Source: Denitromonas iodatirespirans
Lineage (GTDB): Bacteria > Pseudomonadota > Gammaproteobacteria > Burkholderiales > Rhodocyclaceae
Reading direction: 5' to 3'
Assembly: GCF_018524365.1 (NCBI RefSeq)
Contig: NZ_JAEKFT010000023.1
Coordinates: forward strand, 1 to 64,000
DNA length: 64,000 bases
The position numbers and the translations under genes were made by a program. Below, piece after piece: positions 57,818-64,000 of the stretch. The number at the start of each line of letters is the position of its first letter. The stretch's first letter is position 1. The notes under the pieces are model-generated. The model had not been told where the DNA came from. It ran no database searches and saw nothing but the letters and a program-made list of their open reading frames with translations.

Positions 57818-59134
57818 CTAGTGGACAGAAGGCGCCGCTGAGCCCTGCGGCCCGAGCACGCGCTCAATCTGGGCCACTGCGCGGCTGATTTCCGTCAGCG
57901 TTTCGATATGCCGGGACCGCGCCTGAGATAGCGAGCGCTGTGCATCGAGTACATCCAGGAAGCTGAACTTGCCCAGTTCAAACCCAATCACTGCCGCTCG
58001 AAATGCGCTCAGCGCGGCCGGAACGACATCGGCCTCCAGCGTCGTCGCGCTTTGTTGCGCCACTAGAAGCTGCTGGTAGGCCTCAAACAAATCAGCCTGG
58101 AGTTTGGCTCGGAGCGCGTCCACCTCGTCAGCGGCCATGCCGGCGCGCTGTGTAGCAGCAAGAATGTTGCCTTGGTTGCGATCAAACAGAGGTATCTCGA
58201 TCGACAGGCCAATGAGCGCCTGATTACGACCGACCTCTTCGGCGCGGATATTGCCAAGGCTAACTGTCAGGTCAGGGGTCCGCTTTGCCCGCTCCAGCAC
58301 CACGGCCGATTGGCTGCGCTCAAGCGCATGCCGTGCACTAAGCATTTGCGGAGCCTGATCCAAACGCGACAGCAACTGAGGCCACGCCATGGCCACTGCT
58401 CCCGTCACGGTTTGGCCGGTCACTCGCCCGAAACCATCGTCCGAACCGGCCCAAGTTGCAGCCAGACGACGCCGCTGAACAGCAAGTGCGCTTTGAGCCT
58501 GGTTTTGCTCCATACGCGCAGACGCTTCAGCGATTTTCGCACGGGAAGCTTCCAGCGGTGCGGCCTTCCCGGCAGCGACCCGCTTGGTGGCCGCAATCAG
58601 GGCGCGCCCGGCAAGTACGACCAACTCATCAGTTAACGCGACACGCTCCTGCCCTGCCAATACGGCATAAAAAGTGGCAGCCACTTCGGATCGCACCACC
58701 AAAGTTCGCGCCGCCAGATCCGCATCTGCTGCTTTCACACTTCCGGCCGCCACATCCACTCGCGCGCTACGCTTGCCGCCGAGTTCGATGCGCTGGTCAA
58801 TCTGGATTGTGGTCGTGCGCGTCGCGCTACGAGTATCCTCAAGCAGCATCGAGAGACTTGGATTTGGCAGAAGGCCCGCTTGCACGCGCTCGCCTTGGCG
58901 GGCAGCAACCTCGCGCCTTTGTGCGGCAAGCGCAGGGTTTGACGCCATGGCACGCTCAATCGCCTCAGTGAGCGTCAAGTCCGGCCGGCGCAGCCGCACC
59001 TCTGAGGTCAATGTAGACGCGGCACTCTCGCCATCCGGCGAACTCACCTCGGCCAACACAGCCGGGGAAAACACCATCAACAGCGACGTAAGAACAACAG
59101 GCGCCCCCGCCACGAATCCAGCATAGCTCAGCAT
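57818..59134 (-). CDS. czcC: CzcC-type outer-membrane factor (TolC family)
   Basis: 438 residues with a signal peptide (about 1-28). Two repeats of the outer-membrane-efflux domain: LTLTEAIERAMASNPALAAQRREV and the second near ALSAFRAAVIGFELGKFSFLDVLDAQRSLSQAR. First gene of the czcCBA operon; the gap to czcB is 39 bp. Forms the exit duct of the pump. Confidence 0.9.
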   Translation of the reverse strand: MLSYAGFVAGAPVVLTSLLMVFSPAVLAEVSSPDGESAASTLTSEVRLRRPDLTLTEAIERAMASNPALAAQRREVAARQGERVQAGLLPNPSLSMLLEDTRSATRTTTIQIDQRIELGGKRSARVDVAAGSVKAADADLAARTLVVRSEVAATFYAVLAGQERVALTDELVVLAGRALIAATKRVAAGKAAPLEASRAKIAEASARMEQNQAQSALAVQRRRLAATWAGSDDGFGRVTGQTVTGAVAMAWPQLLSRLDQAPQMLSARHALERSQSAVVLERAKRTPDLTVSLGNIRAEEVGRNQALIGLSIEIPLFDRNQGNILAATQRAGMAADEVDALRAKLQADLFEAYQQLLVAQQSATTLEADVVPAALSAFRAAVIGFELGKFSFLDVLDAQRSLSQARSRHIETLTEISRAVAQIERVLGPQGSAAPSVH

Positions 59135-59776
59135 GAATTTGTCTCGATTGTTTGTCTAAAACGATGAATGAAGCTCACTCAACGCGGCCCCATTCGACTC
59201 CAACTGACCACCGTCCGTGACGGCTGGAAAGCTCAGCACTGCGGGTTCCAACAATGCGCATAGAAGTGCGGAGACCCCAACGACGGCGCGGCCTGTCGTA
59301 TCCGCATGGTCGTCCGTTCAGCACCGGTGCCAAAACGCGCACCGAAAGACTTTGCCGCTTGAAATGAACCGCATTGGAGATGCGCAAGGGTCAATCCGTC
59401 GCGCCACACCGCATTCACTGCCAAATATCGATAGCGCACGGACGATCAATTCTGGTAGTGCTCTATCGCGTCACACCGGTTTTTTGAGCACAATTTGATT
59501 CGAGGCGAAGCCTACAAGGCTGATATCGTCGAAAAGCGAACATTTAGATTACAGTTTTGTAATCGGCCAAGCCGTGGAACCGATCGCCTTAATGACGTAG
59601 CATGAACGGCTTGCCTCCGGCGCACTGGATGAGCACTCGACAGCGACTGGTGCGCAATCACAACACGCCGAAGACCGACTGAATGCGGCTGTGACGGCTC
59701 AGCACACGTGGCGATTAGGCGTGAGATGAGCGAGCTCACCAAGCCGAACTCTTTACGATTTTGCCCAGAAGTCCTA
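59135..59776. promoter_or_regulatory. 642-bp divergent control region of czcCBA and the sensor kinase gene
   Basis: No convincing gene. It holds a perfect dyad GATTACA-GTTT-TGTAATC (59547-59564), the likely operator of the response regulator encoded at 52128. Small ORFs here lack supporting features. An upstream kinase start at 59708 or 59726 is possible. Confidence 0.55.
59547..59564. promoter_or_regulatory. regulator-binding dyad GATTACA-GTTT-TGTAATC
   Basis: Seven-bp perfect arms with a 4-bp spacer in the region between czcC and the kinase gene, related to the dyad at 52073-52088. Confidence 0.65.
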
Positions 59777-61156
59777 ATGCACCGAAATGACAAGACTCGT
59801 CAGAAAAAACGGGAAAGGCCGGGCGTGAAGTCGCTGCGGCGCTGGCTTACTCAATGGCTTGCTGCATTGGCTTTCCTGGGCTTGGGAGTCGTTTGCAGCG
59901 TGATCTATTTTGCGACGACCATGAGTTTCGTCGAACGCCAAAACACGACGCTCTGGCAATATAAAAAAATTATTCAGCACCTGATTGAAGAGGTTGCGAC
60001 TCAGGGCGATATAGAAACGCTTCGGCACAAGCTCGACGATTTTTTTTTCGGCCGCTTCGATCTTCGACTTGAACTGGCCTTGCACGGAGAGCGCACGACT
60101 TTTCCAAAAGGCGCCATAACCGAACGATCCGAACAACTACGGTCCGTTGACTTTCAGGTGCCCGCCCGCTGGCTCAGCGACGGTGTCATGCACGTCACCC
60201 TGGCCCTGGATACCAGCGCAGACGCAACAATGTTGACGCGATTGGCATGGACCTTGTTTGCGAGCGCCCTTGGTGGAACGCTTCTCGTGTCCTATTGTGG
60301 AGCGCGACTTGTGCGCCACTCCCTTGAGCCGGTAAATGAATTGGCGGCTCAGGCAAAGCAGTTGGTGCCTGAACGGCTAAGCGAACGCCTTGATGGCCAG
60401 ACGCAGGCTGAAGAATTCCAACCGCTGATTATGCAGTTCAACGCCGTACTGGAGCGGCTTGAGCGCGCGTATGTTCAACTTGAAGCATTCAACGCGGACG
60501 TGGCTCATGAACTTCGTACGCCCTTGGCGACGCTCATCGGCCAAACCGAACTGGCTTTGACTGGCACTCGGTCGAGCGAAGATCTACTCGACTTTCTTGG
60601 GTCCAATCTCGAAGAGCTACAACGCCTTTCAGGCCTGATCAACGACATGCTATTTCTTGCGCAGGTCGATCGCGGCATCAGTGCGCGCGCAGAAATAGTC
60701 AACAGTATTGCCGACCTGGCATCTGAAGTTCTGGAGTACCACGAGGCCGCCTTGGCCGAGAATGGGCTTCGCGGTGCGGTGCTCGGCGACGCAAGTGTCG
60801 CTGCCGACAGAGCGCTTCTAAGGCGGGCGCTTTCCAACCTGCTTTCGAATGCCGCGCGGTACGGCTACGCCGGCACATGCGTTACCGTGCGAATCGGCGT
60901 TGAAAGTGGGAAAGTACTACTTTCAGTTGAGAATGTAGGCGAAGCAATCCCCCCAGAAGAGATCGACCGGATTTTCGATCGCTTCTATCGACATGACGTA
61001 TCGCGCGTGCACCGGCAGGAAAACAATTTTGGACTTGGCCTCTCCATCGTCGCCGCTATTGCACGCATGCATGGAGGTAGCGTTTTTGCACATTCAGATT
61101 CGGAAATAACATCTGTCGGGCTGTCACTGGTTCCTGCTCGCCGAACATGTATTTAG
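59777..61156 (+). CDS. heavy-metal sensor histidine kinase (CusS/CopS/CzcS type)
   Basis: 459 residues from ATG 59777; earlier in-frame starts at 59708 and 59726 add only a few residues. Two membrane helices (about 27-47 and 150-170) bracket a periplasmic sensor loop; HAMP; DVAHELRTPL with His244 as phosphoacceptor; N box NLLSNAARYG; G box NNFGLGLSIVAAI. Likely partner of the response regulator at 52128. The pump genes lie between them, with opposite orientation. Confidence 0.9.
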   Translation: MHRNDKTRQKKRERPGVKSLRRWLTQWLAALAFLGLGVVCSVIYFATTMSFVERQNTTLWQYKKIIQHLIEEVATQGDIETLRHKLDDFFFGRFDLRLELALHGERTTFPKGAITERSEQLRSVDFQVPARWLSDGVMHVTLALDTSADATMLTRLAWTLFASALGGTLLVSYCGARLVRHSLEPVNELAAQAKQLVPERLSERLDGQTQAEEFQPLIMQFNAVLERLERAYVQLEAFNADVAHELRTPLATLIGQTELALTGTRSSEDLLDFLGSNLEELQRLSGLINDMLFLAQVDRGISARAEIVNSIADLASEVLEYHEAALAENGLRGAVLGDASVAADRALLRRALSNLLSNAARYGYAGTCVTVRIGVESGKVLLSVENVGEAIPPEEIDRIFDRFYRHDVSRVHRQENNFGLGLSIVAAIARMHGGSVFAHSDSEITSVGLSLVPARRTCI

Positions 61157-61235
61157 GGAAACCCCTCGTTTTCCAGTGCTTCGCTATCGTGTTGGCACCA
61201 CGTCGTTCTGAATGCGGGCAAGTTGCCGAAATGCG

Positions 61236-61257
61236 AAAACCCACCGCGAAGGTGGGT
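61236..61257 (-). terminator. weak terminator after copK
   Basis: Minus-strand reading: ACCCACC-TTCGC-GGTGGGT, then TTTTCG. It is 35 bp past the copK stop and also lies behind the kinase gene, so it may act on both. Confidence 0.6.
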
Positions 61258-61291
61258 CCATCGAACTAATGTATGGCGGGTCTGCCGACGA

Positions 61292-61570
61292 CTACCCGCG
61301 ATGGTCTTTGTGAAGGAGTGCATCCAATCGCCAGATTTCATTGCCGTTCATGATGATCTTCTGACCATCGGTCGTTTCCATCACATGACCCGGCTGCATG
61401 TGTGTGGCTCTTCCCAGCTTGTCCTCCATGCCCATCTTCCCGTCTTTGAAGATGTACACCGTCGCGCCATCCTTCAAAGGGATGGACTTCTCGACGAGTG
61501 CGGCGTCAGCGGCGAAGGCAGAGATGCTGACTGCGCTGATGGCAATAATGGTGAGTGCTTTCTTGATCAT
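61292..61570 (-). CDS. copK: CopK-like periplasmic copper-binding protein
   Basis: 92 residues with a signal peptide (about 1-20, AFA-AD). The mature protein DGATVYIFKDGKMGMEDKLGRATHMQPGHVMETTDGQKIIMNGNEIWRLDA contains the Met-rich pattern (M46, M48, M58, M64, M73 region) of CopK, which in Cupriavidus binds Cu(I) with methionines and Cu(II) cooperatively. Quoted piecewise from residues 34-83. 75 bp after a czcE-like gene. Confidence 0.88.
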   Translation of the reverse strand: MIKKALTIIAISAVSISAFAADAALVEKSIPLKDGATVYIFKDGKMGMEDKLGRATHMQPGHVMETTDGQKIIMNGNEIWRLDALLHKDHRG

Positions 61571-61644
61571 GGTTGCCTCTTGGAGCGTTGAGTGATATCG
61601 CGGGCACGTTCAAAAAATCCCGCTAAGCAAATGTTCTTCCGGCC

Positions 61645-62031
61645 TTAGCCGGCAAAATCCGGGTTCTTAGACACATAGACTGTGACGCCCTTGGCGCCGG
61701 GTATGACCTCGGACAGCGCGAACGGGCGGGTGCCGAGCGTATCGAAGGTCCAATCCAGGCTCTTTCCGTCAACCGTGATACGAACGGTTTCAAGTTGGTT
61801 TACGTTCAGATATTTCGCCTCGCCGCTCAGCGTGATCTCCCGACCTGGCGCGGCAACGGCCTTGTAGCCGAAGGGGGCCAACTGGTTGGCGGAGGGCTGA
61901 GCATTCGATTCGGACACATGATTCAGCCAATGGGAGCCAGCTTCCGTGTAGTCCGGATGAGCGTAGGCGGAGGTCGCGGCAACGCCGCCAATTGCGGCGA
62001 TGAAGGACAGTTTGATCAGGGTGGTTTTCAT
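61645..62031 (-). CDS. czcE: CzcE-family periplasmic metal-binding protein
   Basis: 128 residues with signal peptide (about 1-24, AYAHPDY). The mature beta-rich domain AKYLNVNQLETVRITVDGKSLDW and RPFALSEVIPGAKGVTVYVSKNPDF fits the CzcE family (Cu/metal-binding periplasmic proteins of Cupriavidus-like bacteria), which buffer or sense metals. Together with copK it forms a small minus-strand operon upstream of the cusA-like gene end. Confidence 0.75.
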   Translation of the reverse strand: MKTTLIKLSFIAAIGGVAATSAYAHPDYTEAGSHWLNHVSESNAQPSANQLAPFGYKAVAAPGREITLSGEAKYLNVNQLETVRITVDGKSLDWTFDTLGTRPFALSEVIPGAKGVTVYVSKNPDFAG

Positions 62032-62210
62032 GGTGTTCTCCTTGGAAAAAGTTTCAACTGAGCCGAACTTCGTCTATCCGACCGTGAAGACATCCTAAGG
62101 GGCTGACACCGACGGGACGCTGACCCGGGAATTACATTGTCGTTAGCCAAATGTCGTGATGCCGTTACGTCACGGGAGGTCGCTCTCCGGACGCCTGCCG
62201 CACCACAAAC

Positions 62211-62249
62211 GACAACGGCCGGGCGCATGCGAGCCGCCCGGCCGTTGTC
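62211..62249. terminator. strong bidirectional-type hairpin after the cusA-like gene
   Basis: 15-bp perfect arms GACAACGGCCGGGCG / CGCCCGGCCGTTGTC with a 9-nt loop. It is 20 bp beyond the pump stop codon (62269). No strong T-run. Confidence 0.7.
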
Positions 62250-62268
62250 TTCGCGCGAGTCTTATTGA

Positions 62269-64000
62269 CTAGCTTGGCTCGGGAATCAACTCCGACTTAA
62301 CCACTGCCCGAGGTGTTTCCAGGCCTCGCTTGAGGCGCCACTGCTTGACCAGCGCATACAACGCCGGGATCACGCCCAGCGTCAGCACTGTCGACGAGAT
62401 CATGCCGCCGACCATCGGCGCGGCGATGCGGCTCATGACTTCAGAGCCGGTGCCGGTGCTCCACATGATGGGTAGCAGGCCGGCCATGATGGCTACTACG
62501 GTCATCATCTTGGGTCGCACCCGCTCAACCGCGCCTTCCATGATGGCGTGATAGAGGTCCGACACATCGGGTTGGCGACCATCGCCAAGCCGTTTCGTTT
62601 TGATTTCCTCCCATGCCTGATCCAGGTAAATCAGCATCACCACCCCGGTTTCAGCCGCCACGCCGGCCAGTGCGATAAAGCCCACCGCCACCGCCACGCT
62701 CATGTTGTAACCCAGCCACCACATCAGCCAGATGCCGCCCACCAGCGCGAAAGGCACCGACAGCATGACGATCAGCGTTTCAGCCAGGCGGCGGAAGTTC
62801 AGATACAGCAGCACAAAGATGATCGCCAGCGTCAGCGGCACAACCAGCGACAGCTTGGCCTTGGCTCGCTCCATATACTCGAACTGGCCCGACCAGGTGG
62901 CGTAGTAGCCCGGCGGGAAGCTGACCTTGTCGGCCACTGCCTGCTGCGCTTCTTTTACATAGGAGCCGACGTCGCGGTCGCGAATGTCGACAAACACATA
63001 GGCCGCGAGCAGCGCATTCTCGGTCTTGATCCCCGGCGGACCGTTGCGCAGCGCAATCTCGGCCAGTTGCCCCAGCGGGATCATGCCCGCGGCGCTGGGC
63101 ACGAAGACTTCATTGGCGATGCGCTGCGTGTCCTCGCGCAAGGCGCGCGGGTAGCGCACCGTGACGTTGTAGCGCTCCAGCCCTTCGACGGCGGTGGTGA
63201 CCGGCGCGCCGCCCAGGGCGGTGGATACCACCTGCTGGAACTCACCCACGGTGATGCCGTAGCGCGCCAGTTGCTCGCGGCGCGGAGTGATGTCGAGGTA
63301 ATACCCGCCGGTCACCCGCTCGGCGTAGGCGCTGGTGGTACCGGGCACGTCCTTGACCGCCTGCTCGATCTGGCGCGCCAGCTTTTCGATTTCGCCCAGA
63401 TCCTTGCCGAAGACTTTGACCCCCACTGGCGTGCGGATACCGGTCGACAGCATATCAATGCGCGCCTTGATCGGCATGGTCCAGGAGTTGGCCACGCCGG
63501 GGAACTTGAGCGCCGCGTCCATCTCGGCGATGAGCTTGTCCACCGTCATGCCCGGGCGCCATGTGTCTTCCGGCGTGAGATTGATGACGGTCTCGAACAT
63601 CTCGATCGGTGCCGGATCGGTCGCGCTATTGGCGCGGCCGGCCTTGCCATACACCGACTCAACCTCTGGGAAGGTCTTGATCACACGGTTAGTGGTCTGC
63701 AGCAGGCGCGCGGCTTCGGTCACCGACATGCCAGGCAGCGAGGCCGGCATGTAGAAGATCGAGCCCTCGTTGAGCGTGGGCATGAATTCCGAGCCGATCT
63801 GCCGTGCCGGAAAGATCGTCGCCGCCATTGCCAACACAGCGAGCACCAGGGTGGTCCATTTGCGGCGCATCACCCACTGAATGATCGGCCGATAGGCCCA
63901 GATCAGGAAGCGATTCACCGGGTTCTTCTGCTCCGGCATGATGTGCCCGCGAATGAACAGCATCATCAGCACCGGCACCAGCGTGACCGAAAGAATGGCA
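62269..64000 (-). CDS. cusA: CusA/SilA-type RND efflux pump, C-terminal part (start beyond window)
   Basis: The reading frame is open to the window end, so the N-terminal half is missing. The visible 576 codons hold the second half of an RND pump: GSEFMPTLNEGSIFYMP (porter loop), TGIRTPVGVKVFGKDL, ITVGEFQQVVSTALGG, then the last membrane helices (PFALVGGIWLMWWLGYN and GVAAETGVVMLIYLDQAW). The Cus/Sil branch exports monovalent Cu(I)/Ag(I). It differs from the czcA at 53016. Confidence 0.93.
   Translation of the reverse strand, partial: AILSVTLVPVLMMLFIRGHIMPEQKNPVNRFLIWAYRPIIQWVMRRKWTTLVLAVLAMAATIFPARQIGSEFMPTLNEGSIFYMPASLPGMSVTEAARLLQTTNRVIKTFPEVESVYGKAGRANSATDPAPIEMFETVINLTPEDTWRPGMTVDKLIAEMDAALKFPGVANSWTMPIKARIDMLSTGIRTPVGVKVFGKDLGEIEKLARQIEQAVKDVPGTTSAYAERVTGGYYLDITPRREQLARYGITVGEFQQVVSTALGGAPVTTAVEGLERYNVTVRYPRALREDTQRIANEVFVPSAAGMIPLGQLAEIALRNGPPGIKTENALLAAYVFVDIRDRDVGSYVKEAQQAVADKVSFPPGYYATWSGQFEYMERAKAKLSLVVPLTLAIIFVLLYLNFRRLAETLIVMLSVPFALVGGIWLMWWLGYNMSVAVAVGFIALAGVAAETGVVMLIYLDQAWEEIKTKRLGDGRQPDVSDLYHAIMEGAVERVRPKMMTVVAIMAGLLPIMWSTGTGSEVMSRIAAPMVGGMISSTVLTLGVIPALYALVKQWRLKRGLETPRAVVKSELIPEPS

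Overview
This window looks like a conjugative, heavy-metal-resistance plasmid (or a long stretch of one) from a proteobacterium, most likely a betaproteobacterium. It carries a RepA/iteron origin, a ParA/ParB system with repeated palindromic sites, a VirD2-like relaxase with an IncP/Ti-type nick sequence, and a complete P-type (VirB2-VirB11, VirD4) conjugation apparatus. CopK- and CzcE-type metal proteins beside Czc/Cus-type efflux pumps are best known from Cupriavidus-like bacteria. No rRNA, tRNA or chromosomal housekeeping genes were seen. Replicon type and host are inferences.

Layout, left to right. 1-2718: mercury operon (5' end of merR, divergent merTPFA). 2900-5751: accessory genes (SRAP/HMCES-like protein, AAA ATPase, small membrane protein, secreted nuclease). 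5762-7650: minus-strand mobilisation module (MobC-like protein, relaxase, small ORF) next to a probable oriT nick site. 7768-9656: minus-strand small-gene operon with a methylase-like protein that lacks the usual NPPY motif. 9657-10379: gene-free, very hairpin-rich DNA. 10380-17834: minus-strand maintenance region (parB, parA, a second ParB-like protein, ssb, an HTH regulator, iteron origin, repA, a KorA/TrfB-like regulator). Three copies of TTTCGACATGTCGAAA and two copies of GGGTTGTATTACAACCC tie this region into a control network.

17978-21919: plus-strand RelB-like antitoxin/zeta toxin module, a lipoprotein with an OmpA-like end, TraX, and three unknown genes. 22397-26286: MmeI-like restriction-modification enzyme and an HNH endonuclease. 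26595-27300: a second possible TrfB-like regulator and a small membrane protein. 27714-43985: the transfer operon (virB2 to virD4), then an LPD7-domain protein, secreted proteins including TrbM, and a second zeta-type toxin-like pair whose toxin has a degenerate P-loop. 43982-46223: unknown genes, an HTH protein resembling the one at 14875-15213, and an IS3-type transposase fragment.

46224-50537: a compact minus-strand cassette of HTH protein, large N6-adenine methyltransferase and PD-(D/E)xK nuclease, a candidate defence system. 51458-64000: metal resistance. An ankyrin protein lies divergent to a response regulator; czcCBA-like efflux genes sit between that regulator and its likely sensor kinase; then copK, a czcE-like gene and the start-truncated 3' part of a cusA/silA-like pump gene at the right edge.

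The strongest candidates for something undescribed are the structured region at 9699-10169, the shared C-terminal tail of VirB5 and the adjacent small protein, the three-gene methylase/nuclease cassette, and the two zeta-type modules with unusual architectures.
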